Origin: Paracyclopina nana
Lineage: Eukaryota; Arthropoda; Copepoda; Cyclopoida; Cyclopettidae
Reading direction: 5' to 3'
Assembly: GCA_019096065.1 (NCBI GenBank)
Contig: JAGUCH010000008.1
Span: 3,539,001-3,603,000 of the forward strand
DNA: 64,000 bases
In this document: one piece after another, positions 29,201 through 37,112 of the stretch
How positions within the stretch are numbered: the stretch's first letter is position 1
How the letters are laid out: the number at the start of each line of letters is the position of its first letter
Program-made: the position numbers and the translations under genes
The notes under the pieces: model-generated
What the model saw: only the letters and a program-made list of their open reading frames with translations
The model's database searches: none
Told to the model about the DNA's origin: nothing

Positions 29201-30536
29201 ATCAAAAAACTGATTGCTCAGTCTCAACCAGGACATTAGGAGCTTGGTTTGGTCGCTTCATACCCAAGTGGCTATCTCAGCTTTTAGGGGTGCTCACCTC
29301 AGCACCTTCTCAAATATTACTGAGCAGACTGAGCTGCAATCCATTGGTGGATCCTGAAAGTCCACAAAAAACTGAGACACTTTTACTTCATAGTCCACTC
29401 AGTATCTCAGCCCCCTGGCTCAGCATTAATTTTTGAAAAGTGCACTTTTTGCACCCCTTGCACCATTTATTGCTCAGTGCTGAGAGGCCCAATCAAAAAA
29501 CTGATTGCTCAGTCTCAACCAGGACATTCGGTGCTTGGTTTGGCCGCTTCATACCCAAGTGGCTATCTCAGCTTTTAGGGGTGCTCACCTCAGCACCTTC
29601 TCAAATATTACTGAGCAGGCTGAGCTGCAATCCATTGGTGGATCCTGAAAGTCCACAAAAAACTGAGACACTTTTACTTCATAGTCCACTCAGTATCTCA
29701 GCCCCCTGGCTCAGCATTAATTTTTGAAAAGTGCACTTTTTGCACCCCTTGCACCATTTATTGCTCAGTGCTGAGAGGCCCAATCAAAAAACTGATTGCT
29801 CAGTCTCAACCAGGACATTAGGAGCTTGGTTTGGTCGCTTCATACCCAAGTGGCTATCTCAGCTTTTAGGGGTGCTCACCTCAGCACCTTCTCAAATATT
29901 ACTGAGCAGACTGAGCTGCAATCCATTGGTGGATCCTGAAAGTCCACAAAAAACTGAGACACTTTTACTTCATAGTCCACTCAGTATCTCAGCCCCCTGG
30001 CTCAGCATTAATTTTTGAAAAGTGCACTTTTTGCACCCCTTGCACCATTTATTGCTCAGTGCTGAGAGGCCCAATCAAAAAACTGATTGCTCAGTCTCAA
30101 CCAGGACATTAGGAGCTTGGTTTGGTCGCTTCATACCCAAGTGGCTATCTCAGCTTTTAGGGGTGCTCACCTCAGCACCTTCTCAAATATTACTGAGCAG
30201 GCTGAGCTGCAATCCATTGGTGGATCCTGAAAGTCCACCAAAAACTGAGACACTTTTACTTCATAGTCCACTCAGTATCTCAGCCCCCTGGCTCAGCATT
30301 AATTTTTGAAAAGTGCACTTTTTGCACCCCTTGCACCATTTATTGCTCAGTGCTGAGAGGCCCAATCAAAAAACTGATTGCTCAGTCTCAACCAGGACAT
30401 TAGGAGCTTGGTTTGGTCGCTTCATACCCAAGTGGCTATCTCAGCTTTTAGGGGTGCTCACCTCAGCACCTTCTCAAATATTACTGAGCAGACTGAGCTG
30501 CAATCCATTGGTGGATCCTGAAAGTCCACCAAAAAC
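23240..30536. repeat. Homogenised GGATCC subclass of the 291-bp satellite
   Basis: From about 23240 to the right edge of the array every unit has GGTGGATCC where the class common on the left has GGTGGGTCC. Most also have CCACAAAAAACTGAG in place of CCACCAAAAACTGAG. Within this block GAGCAGACTGAG and GAGCAGGCTGAG units are interspersed. Between about 15280 and 18000 the GGATCC class also dominates, while 19600-22960 is mixed. Left of 15000 only scattered units have it (near 1457, 3493, 5819, 6111, 11627, 13650, 13942 and 14977). Confidence 0.85.
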
Positions 30537-32286
30537 TTTGACCACTTCATACCCTAATGGTTCTTTTTTGTACTATTTGTTCGTAATTAAGTTACTTTGT
30601 CAACTATGTAGTCTTCATTTTATGTTGTTTTAGCGTGCGTCTTTCCAGTCTAGTCTCGCTGTCCCCAAACCTCTCATGGAGAAATTTAGCTGTCCCCCTT
30701 CTTGCGCGCGTCTTGCAGGCAGTATTTTTTGGCTTCCTAGCTCTCCCTGGCCGGCATTAGCTTTAGGTTTTTCACCATGACCGATGGTTTATTGGTTTAT
30801 TAGATTTTCGATTTATATTTAGGCTTTTTTAACTTTTTTTCGAAATGCGTTCAAGTGGGAAATTTTGTGTAATGTTGGTCCAATTAATCACCGCTTTTTA
30901 AATCGCTCAGTTTGTGTTTTTGGTCCGGTCAATTCTCTGCCGTTCGGTACTGGGGCTGTTTTGCGACATTTTGGATTGACATGATTTCATGAAAGAGCGT
31001 TTTTATCCGCCCACTTTCATCAACTTTAAGCTTTCGCACTCTTGTATTAATAGCACTCCCGTGTTTGTCTGGTCAGCATTGATATCATGATGACAGCGCC
31101 AGAAACCTAGGCATAACCATGTTTTTTCGCTTGCATTAAAGAGTTCGCCCGCTGTCGTTTCGTGCGGGCTTCAGTAGCTTCAGAAAAGTGTGATCACTGA
31201 CGGACTTTAATTGCGATCATATCCTTTGCTAGAAATCCTTTTTAATCGTCGTCTTGTGAAAGCTTCTATGATGATAAAGAATAATTTTTTGCGTGACTTT
31301 TTGAGACTAACGGAAGAACGTACCTGAGAAAAATCGTCCTCAAAATGAGAATTTGACGATTTGACGGAATTTCTTGAGAGCGCGAAAGCGGCTTTAAATT
31401 CCTCGCTACTTTACGGCCGCCATAGCCCTACAGAGAAGAACTCTGAGATAAAACTAGGGAATCCCAACATTAACTTAAACTTAGTTCGAAATCGTAAAAG
31501 TCACGATAAGTGATAAATGATCGCATTGAATCCGTAACCAACTCATGTATCAATGCTTGGCCTCAGATTTCCGAAAATTGATTTTTTTCTGAAGGCATGG
31601 GTTTTTCTAGGGCCAGCTAAAAAAGTTTTGGTCTCTTTCGGGTCTAGATGAAAACTTCAACAATTTCAGAAAAGACTGCCAACTTCTCATTCTTCCTTAA
31701 AAAAACTTTAGAAAAGGCGTTTGATTCACCCATGGTTTTATGGGAAAGTCGACAGTTTGACTAAAAAGTAATAAGAATAATTTATTACACTTTACTAAAT
31801 AGTACAGGGTGCAGCGCCGAAAATGCAACCGTGCTACAGCCAATTCTGGTGGGCCCAAATCAGGCTCGGGCTAAGGCTTTATTTAGCTCGGGCCATAAAT
31901 TGATATCGAGCTTTAGGGCTCGGGCCTGATCCCACGACAAATTTACCTAGCAAAATCAAGGAAATGGCCAAAACAGGGGCTTAGTCTATATATGGCAAGT
32001 TTTGCATGATTCAGAGTCACGGTAATTCTGTAATCAAACAGCTTTGAAAGTCAGATTGAGTCTGTCAGTTCATGAGTGACTTTGTCTAGTCTTTGGTAGC
32101 ATTTTCAAAAAAAATGCCAGAATGTAATTAAATATCATGTGACTATGGCTTCCTGACTAAAGCTAGTGAAATGAATGAAAAACTTTGCAAAAGTGCCTCT
32201 AAAATAATGAACATAGAAAAAACCAGGATAACAACACAGATGTTCAAGTCATAGACCATGAAGATCAACTCATAATTTAAATTCTG
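30537..32286. other. Unique DNA right of the 291-bp satellite, no gene found
   Basis: I see no convincing reading frame, RNA gene or mobile element. The first bases, TTTGACCACTTCATACCC, resemble the internal satellite segment TTTGGTCGCTTCATACCC, so the array may fade out through a decayed half unit. A short local cluster of GCTCGGGC occurs three times in 62 bp (31864, 31886 and 31918) with a small inverted pair ATCAGGC / GCCTGAT around it. I cannot assign it to a known element. Confidence 0.6.
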
Positions 32287-32294
32287 GTGAATCG
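32287..32294. repeat. Left 8-bp target-site duplication (GTGAATCG)
   Basis: An exact copy of GTGAATCG lies immediately outside the left terminal inverted repeat of the 68-bp foldback element. Its partner at 32363-32370 is immediately outside the right one. Confidence 0.8.
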
Positions 32295-32362
32295 TAGGGT
32301 TCTAGATATTCCTCCGCGACTTCGTAGTAAAACGAAGTCGCGGAGGAATATCAAGAACACTA
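32295..32362. mobile_element. 68-bp hAT-like foldback MITE with 8-bp target-site duplication
   Basis: The element is almost entirely two 31-bp terminal inverted repeats (32295-32325 and 32332-32362) separated by six bases, AGTAAA. The arms match at 29 of 31 positions and are GC-rich in the middle (CCTCCGCGACTTCGT). Read inward, the ends are TAGGG and TAGTG, which fit the YARNG-type termini of hAT transposons. The 8-bp GTGAATCG directly flanks both sides (32287-32294 and 32363-32370), and hAT transposases make 8-bp target duplications. There is no coding capacity, so it would be non-autonomous and mobilised in trans. Family assignment is inferred from ends and duplication length only. Confidence 0.8.
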
Positions 32363-32370
32363 GTGAATCG
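32363..32370. repeat. Right 8-bp target-site duplication (GTGAATCG)
   Basis: Exact partner of the copy at 32287-32294. Its position against the end of the right inverted repeat supports insertion of the foldback element by transposition. Confidence 0.8.
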
Positions 32371-33259
32371 AAGCCACGGCCAATTCCAATATAATATCAA
32401 GTCCATGACCAAGGCCAAGGTAAGCCAAGTGCACTTCTCATCACAATTCGGGAACTTAACGATGAATATTTTTTAGAAAAGGTGGTGTAACTAGAGCACT
32501 GAATTTTGATCGGCGTAAAATCGCGCTACAACTCTACAAAATTGAAACGTTGCACGTCGCTTTTTTGCACTAATAGGTGCCCAATTTTTTTCTGCTCGGT
32601 GCAACACTGGTCCCATGGGATCACGCCCAAACACCAAATATTTTTTCTCTGCGTGGCCGAGAAGTGCCTCAAAATCGAGGATTTTTCCATCCTTGCCAAC
32701 CACCATTTCGCGATTTTTAAAAGATTCAGATTTAATTTTTTTTCCGTCAAATTGTCGCGCGTTAACTACTTTTCGAAGCAGTGTGACGTCACTGCGTTTG
32801 TAAGCTGAAACTAAAGACGCTGAAACAAATAAGAAACAAAAGCAACAGCTGCTGTGTCGCCAGTGTGAGCTGTGAGGTGGAAAACAAGCTAAAATTCCCG
32901 AGACTTTCTGGCCATTATTACCAGGAAAAAAGAGCATAGCTTTTAATTGGAAACCAGACAAAAAAAACAGACTATATTGTCAGATTAAGGAAAACAGAAA
33001 AAAAGTGTTTCTCCATTGACCATGAGATGGCTCTCCCTATCTTGAGACAACTCTGCCCTCTATAGCCAGTGCAAGAACTAAGAAGCTTAAACGAGTAGCT
33101 GAGCGACTGCTTGGCCTGGTAGTTTGTAGCAGCTGCAGAGAAAAAGTGATAAAAGTGAAAAATCGCTGAAAAAATGGATTTAAGCGGCCGTGGCAAGGAA
33201 AAGATCCACAGCCTTGGCAAAGACATGACTCAATAGCCTTTGCTAAGGCAAAACCCTCG
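32371..33259. other. Intergenic DNA with one dispersed-repeat copy, no supported gene
   Basis: Apart from the dispersed repeat at 32561-32717 I see no feature. A 156-codon minus-strand frame (32491-32961) crosses the repeat copy but matches nothing I know. The second copy at 35466 does not keep the frame, so I do not call it a gene. Confidence 0.5.
32561..32717. repeat. Dispersed repeat, copy 1
   Basis: This segment shares a series of near-identical blocks with 35466-35592. They include CTAATAGGTGCCC, CTCGGTGC, CACTGGTCCCATG, ACACCAAATATTTT, TCTCTGCGTGGCCG, GAAGTGCC and CCATTTCGC. This copy holds about 27 bases (TCAAAATCGAGG and following) that the other lacks. The two copies are in the same orientation about 2.9 kb apart. 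It is probably a fragment of an interspersed element. I do not recognise the family and see no intact coding frame common to both copies. Confidence 0.75.
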
Positions 33260-34212
33260 GCCTACACAACTAACACAAGTTCAGTGGCCTCAGAAACGTC
33301 CATCCGGCGGCCTCGAAAAATGTCTGGGATCACTGCTCAAGACAAGTACTCGCTCATGACTGCTACAGTGGCCTCAAAAACGTCAGGGATCGCTGCTTAA
33401 GACAAATACTTGCCAAAGGCAAGAAGGCCTAAAAGACGTCAGTGATCACTGCTTTGGACAAGTACTCGCGCAAGACTGCCACAGTGGCCTCAAAAACGTC
33501 AGGGATCGCTACTTAAGACAAATACTTGCCAAAGACAAGAAGGCCTAGAAGACGTCAGTGATCACTGCTTAGGACAAGTACTCGACCAAGACAAGCATGG
33601 AGGCCTCAGAAACTATTAAGATCACAACTTATAAAAGTACTCGACCAAGACAAGCATGGCGGCCTCAGAAACGTCAGGGATCGCTGCTTATGACAAATAC
33701 TTGATCAAGACAAGAATTGCGGTCTATAAACGTCAGTGTTCACTGCTTAGGACAAGTACTCGACCAAGACAAGCATGGCGGCCTCCGAAACTATAGATAT
33801 CACTCCTTGTGAAGAATACTCGACCAAGACAAGCATGGCGGCCTTGGGAACAACAGGGATTGCTGCTTGTGATAATTACTTGACTAAGATATGTTTGGCA
33901 GCCACAGAAACAACACGGATCACTGCTTATGACAAGTACTTAACTTAGACTTTCTAGACGGGCTCGGCAACTGCAGAGATCACTGCTGAAGACAAGTACT
34001 TCGCCAAGACAAGCTAAACGTCCTTAGATTTGACAATATCACTGCACAAAGAACATAAACTTGATCAAGACTATCTTTTCTCGGAAACGACCGGGATCAC
34101 TGCTAAATGACAAGTGCTTGACAAAGACAAGCTAGACGGCCTTGGAAGCAACAGAGATCACTGCTTGTGACAAGTACTATACTAGGACAAGCTTGATGGC
34201 CACAGATCCAAC
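33260..34212. repeat. Old degenerate tandem array, ~59-bp units, about 15 copies
   Basis: The core reads roughly GGCCTCAGAAACGTCAGGGATC then ACTGCTTAGGACAAGTACTC then GACCAAGACAAGCATGGC, repeated every 56-62 bases. Clear units start near 33367, 33427, 33485, 33541, 33601, 33660, 33720, 33780 and 33840, becoming weaker toward 34200. Some adjacent units form dimers that alternate GGGATCGCTGCTTAAGACAAAT with GTGATCACTGCTTAGGACAAG. Divergence is far higher than in the three large arrays, so this array is either old or not being homogenised. No coding potential is evident. Confidence 0.85.
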
Positions 34213-34257
34213 AGTTGAACTTAAACAGAGATAGAGACGGCGACCTCACCTCCGACA

Positions 34258-34455
34258 GCCGCATTACAGAGGCCGCATCATGAAGGCTTCTTTGATGACC
34301 GATTTTGCTTAGTGCCCAAAAGGAAGGCTACATTTAAAAAGTCGTTAGAAAGGCCGCATCACGGAGGCCACATCACAAAATGGAGGCCGAATCACGGAGG
34401 TTACATAATGGAGGCTTTATCACGTAGGCCGCAACATGAAGCCTCACAACGTAGT
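34258..34455. repeat. Short GGCC-rich degenerate tandem repeat, 14-20-bp units
   Basis: A run of related short modules: AGGCCGCATCATGA, AGGCCGCATCACGG, AGGCCACATCAC, AGGCCGAATCACGG, AGGTTACATAATGG, AGGCTTTATCACGT and AGGCCGCAACATGA. It follows directly after the ~59-bp degenerate array and may derive from its GGCC-containing part. The open frame across it (34312-34515) is a by-product of this composition. Confidence 0.65.
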
Positions 34456-35465
34456 CAAGTAGGTAGTCATGACAAGTGCTTGAAAAGTACGCTTCCAGGT
34501 GTCAGACATAATTGAATAATCGAGACAAGTTACAGGGACCAGTCCAGGACGAAGTACACAACCAGGATGCGCACGAAGCCGAAACATCAATATTTGCTCA
34601 CCAAACGCCATTCAGTAACACATTTTATAGAATAAAAGGCAAGCTTTCAAGCTTCAAGATTGACTGAATATTATAGATCTTCGCTGGATTTTGCATATTT
34701 ATGAGTCAAACGACAATAAAAGATGTATTCATATAGGTATGAACGATGGCGTTTAGGAGTTTAAAAAAACCGGTTATAACTAAATTCGAAATGTGGCATA
34801 CCATAGGCAGAGTTAGTTACCAAAGAATTTCTTTCGAAGCATTATTTTGGCTATTTTCAAAAGCTTTTGGTGCTTAACTAAGTAAGAGAGAGTCGCGTCT
34901 CAAAAATTCTCATCACGATTCCAACTCAGCTTCTCTTTGGCGGATAATTTACCATTAGTTCGCCAGAATTTGAAGAAGAAGGCGCATCAATTCTTAAATA
35001 AGTTCTTAAAGAATGGAGGCCGATGTTCATCAATGTCTTAGAAGTACCAAAAGCAAAGGACATTTAGGACATAATGAAAGCTGAGGATTCTTGTTCGCCG
35101 AAAGGTAATTTTAGTTCGTTAAATTGTCTCGCACTTTCTTGTACCTTGCTTAATTTTTTCTCAGGCCTTGATTTCTAAATATAATTCCGCCCTATTATAT
35201 TTGGCCCGGCTTAGAAGGCTCCCATGGCATGGGTCTGCCCAAGATGATCTATCGTATAAGGTGAGCTCGTGTCGTAGGTTTACTATAGCACTCGGCCAGA
35301 CAGTGCTGTAGTAAGCTTCTAGACGAAAGCAAAGATATTATTTTCTGCTCAGAATATCTGTATAATTACTGAATTTTTCCGTTTTTTGGCCTTAAACAAA
35401 GGCAGATCAAAGGGTAAGACACTTTGGCACTTTGCTCCCTACAAGTGTGCGAAAGTGAGGCATTG
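34456..35465. other. Intergenic DNA, nothing recognised
   Basis: AT-rich sequence without a convincing frame, RNA gene, inverted repeat or tandem structure. Confidence 0.5.
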
Positions 35466-35592
35466 CTTTTTTTAACTAATAGGTGCCCGATTTTTTGTTG
35501 CTCGGTGCCTCACTGGTCCCATGTGGTTGCCAAAACACCAAATATTTTATCTCTGCGTGGCCGGGAAGTGCCAACCTCCATTTCGCTATTTT
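35466..35592. repeat. Dispersed repeat, copy 2
   Basis: Second copy of the element at 32561-32717, in the same orientation. It keeps TAGGTGCCC, GCTCGGTGC, CACTGGTCCCATG, ACACCAAATATTTT, CTGCGTGGCCG, GAAGTGCCAA and CCATTTCGC. It lacks the ~27-bp TCAAAATCGAGG-containing segment. Both copies end near a CCATTTCGC followed by an AT-rich run. Confidence 0.75.
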
Positions 35593-36017
35593 TATTATTA
35601 GTTGGATTTGATATTTTACAAAAGTAAACAAACTAAAGGATAATTGCCAACAACGCCTTGACGTCGATAGAGCCCAAAATTGAATTAATAAGGCAGAATT
35701 AAGAAATAAAAAATTGACATTAAAAGAGTCTGGCCATGGAAAAGAGCCCGAAATTGAAAAAACAAAAGATCAAAATAACTAGCAGAAATAAGCCAAAGGC
35801 GTAAAGTCGCTAGATGCGCAGCGCCATCTAGCCCGGCAACTTTGCCCAGTACATTTGACATGCCTACACTGCATAGGAGATCACTAATGAGCTATTTTTT
35901 GGCTTTTGGTACAATAATTTTGAAATATATGACATAATTTACCGATAAAATGGCACCCTTTCAAGCCATAATATCTATTTATATATGTAAACAATTTATA
36001 AAACAAGCTAATAAAAT
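35593..36017. other. AT-rich intergenic DNA with one CTCF-like motif
   Basis: No gene seen. The only structured element is the inverted CTAGATG-CGC / GCGCCATCTAG pair at 35810-35831. Confidence 0.5.
35810..35831 (+). promoter_or_regulatory. GCGCCATCTAG motif (CTCF-core-like), as an imperfect inverted pair
   Basis: GCGCCATCTAG at 35821-35831 is preceded by CTAGATGCGC at 35810-35819, which is its reverse complement with one base missing. The 11-mer resembles the core of the conserved CTCF recognition sequence read on the reverse strand (GCGCC-CTAG type). Three similar sites occur at 36909, 61235 and 61431. The binding-protein assignment is inference from motif likeness. Confidence 0.4.
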
Positions 36018-36120
36018 AGCTGAGCAAATTTTGTAAAGTAGAAATCGAGTGGCATTTTTGCGGTCTCGAGCTTGCGAGAGCCAAGTAATGCCACGAGATT
36101 TTTACTTTGCAAAATGAGCT
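36018..36120. repeat. 103-nt imperfect foldback (hairpin-forming) sequence
   Basis: The left arm 36018-36056 (starting AGCTGAGCAAATTTTG) and the right arm 36086-36120 (ending GCAAAATGAGCT) are complementary apart from a short bulge and a few mismatches. Both arms end in the pair GTGGCATT / AATGCCAC next to the loop. The loop itself contains a smaller inverted pair, GGTCTCG and CGAGAGCC. It could be a foldback MITE or a hairpin RNA. No target-site duplication is obvious and I cannot choose between these. Confidence 0.65.
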
Positions 36121-36471
36121 CTGATGCTTTGTCTGCCTGTTCTATAATCTGTTAACATCTATTTACGGAATTATATGATTGAAAGTTATTTTCTAATGTT
36201 AATTAAGTTACCAGGCCAGGCAATCTTGACTCAGCACCTGATCCATTACTTGATGACTAGAGTTGAGAGGCCCTCAGTAATGCAAGAGTAACAGATAGCG
36301 TTAATCAATCAATTAAAAAATTGTGCATTTAGAATTTGGCATTTTTGGGGGCTAAAAGATGTGTTAGATTAAGTTTTGTCTGGTACCTCTGAAAAGGCTC
36401 TACTGTTCTACTAAGCTTAGCTCAGCTGAGAATAAGAATAAGAAGGAATTCTGACATTAATTATTCTGTCT
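36121..36471. other. Intergenic DNA, nothing recognised
   Basis: AT-rich sequence between the hairpin and the tRNA-like gene. No gene, repeat or structured element seen. Confidence 0.45.
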
Positions 36472-36544
36472 GTATTGGTAGCTCAGTCAGTAGAGCGTTG
36501 GACTCCTTATCTAGATGATCAGGGTTCGATCCCCATACTCGGCA
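36472..36544 (+). pseudogene. tRNA-like sequence (CCT anticodon, Arg-type), probably a pseudogene
   Basis: The D arm (GCTC, eight-base loop, GAGC) and anticodon arm (TTGGA, CTCCTTA, TCTAG) pair well, giving anticodon CCT. The internal Pol III boxes look good: TAGCTCAGTCAGTAG (A box) and GGTTCGATCCC (B box). A T run at 36545-36550 follows as a Pol III terminator. In the canonical fold the acceptor stem (GTATTGG with ACTCGGC) is mostly unpaired and the T stem has only three good pairs, which argues against a working tRNA. The first seven bases pair six of seven with CCCATAC at 36532-36538, which would force a non-canonical T arm. It is a decayed tRNA copy, or the head of a tRNA-derived SINE that has lost its body. 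Confidence 0.6.
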
Positions 36545-37112
36545 TTTTTTCTCCTTTTTTCTAACATGGGATTTACTTCTTGGACAATATCATGGTCTCT
36601 GGTCAAACAGAGGAGCAACACACCTTATAAAATACTTTATAATGCGTGTCACTTGATAAAGTTAAACGTCAGAGCTTTTATATATGTATAGTAATATGAA
36701 CTGAGACGAATTGGTAAACTGAATTATACATGCGAAAATTGCTTTCCATCATATAAAACCATATGTAACTCACACATATTTCCAAGTTTTTCATTACTGA
36801 AACCAATTTTTTCTAACCTGGCTCCGCTGATCAGCCAATGAAATTGCCGCTCGAGATCACGTGACAAGTTTCGCGAGCGACAGTTTTTCCAAATATAATT
36901 GCCCTAAAAGCGCCATCTAGCGAAAAAGTATATAAAATATAAAGTAGCCGAAATTCCCGGTAAAACACAGGCTATGATTTTGGAAATAAAAAACAGGCCA
37001 GCACAGCTCATATTCGGCCATCAATGCAGCCTCAATGTGGAAATCTAACGGGTCTCTGATTCAACAGAAAAAACAGCCTCCGATTCAGGCCGCGACTGCA
37101 TAGGAAGGTATC
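36545..37112. other. Intergenic DNA between tRNA-like sequence and 90-bp satellite
   Basis: No gene found. A Pol III-type T run sits at the left edge and a CTCF-like motif at 36909. The satellite begins where GCAAACCTTGAACACC (about 37120) starts to match the 90-bp unit. Confidence 0.5.
36909..36920 (+). promoter_or_regulatory. AGCGCCATCTAG motif (CTCF-core-like)
   Basis: A 12-base match to the motif at 35821, about 200 bp left of the 90-bp satellite. It has the same orientation as the 35821 site and opposite orientation to the 61235 site beyond the arrays. Function is inferred only from resemblance to CTCF sites. Confidence 0.4.

Larger units (their letters stand above)
1..30536. repeat. 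291-bp satellite array, about 105 tandem units
   Basis: A 291-bp unit repeats head to tail from the left edge of the window to about 30536, with most neighbouring units nearly identical. Landmarks recur at 291-base spacing, for example the GTGCACTTTTTGCACCCC block at 675, 966, 1257, 1548 and onward. Exceptions are a few units with small indels and two units cut to about 160 and 153 bp. Each unit contains a perfect hairpin (CAATCA, six bases, TGATTG), the near-palindrome CTCAGTGCTGAG and eleven copies of CTCAG or its complement. Two main classes differ at GGTGGGTCC versus GGTGGATCC and CCACCAAAAA versus CCACAAAAAA. The array starts outside the window, so its full size is unknown. I do not recognise the family, and see no promoter or gene inside it. 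Confidence 0.97.

Noticed and set aside
9..30633. About 100 regularly spaced open frames of ~95 codons on the plus strand
   Set aside because: They are the same satellite unit read in one frame (291 is divisible by three), start at GTG not ATG, and carry unselected variation. No promoter or splice structure is seen.
32491..32961. 156-codon minus-strand frame as a gene
   Set aside because: No recognised domain. Half lies in a dispersed repeat whose second copy at 35466 does not keep the frame.
34312..34515. 67-codon plus-strand frame
   Set aside because: Translation of the short GGCC-rich degenerate repeat with no other support.
36472..36544. Functional tRNA-Arg
   Set aside because: The acceptor and T stems do not pair in the canonical fold, so it is listed as a pseudogene.
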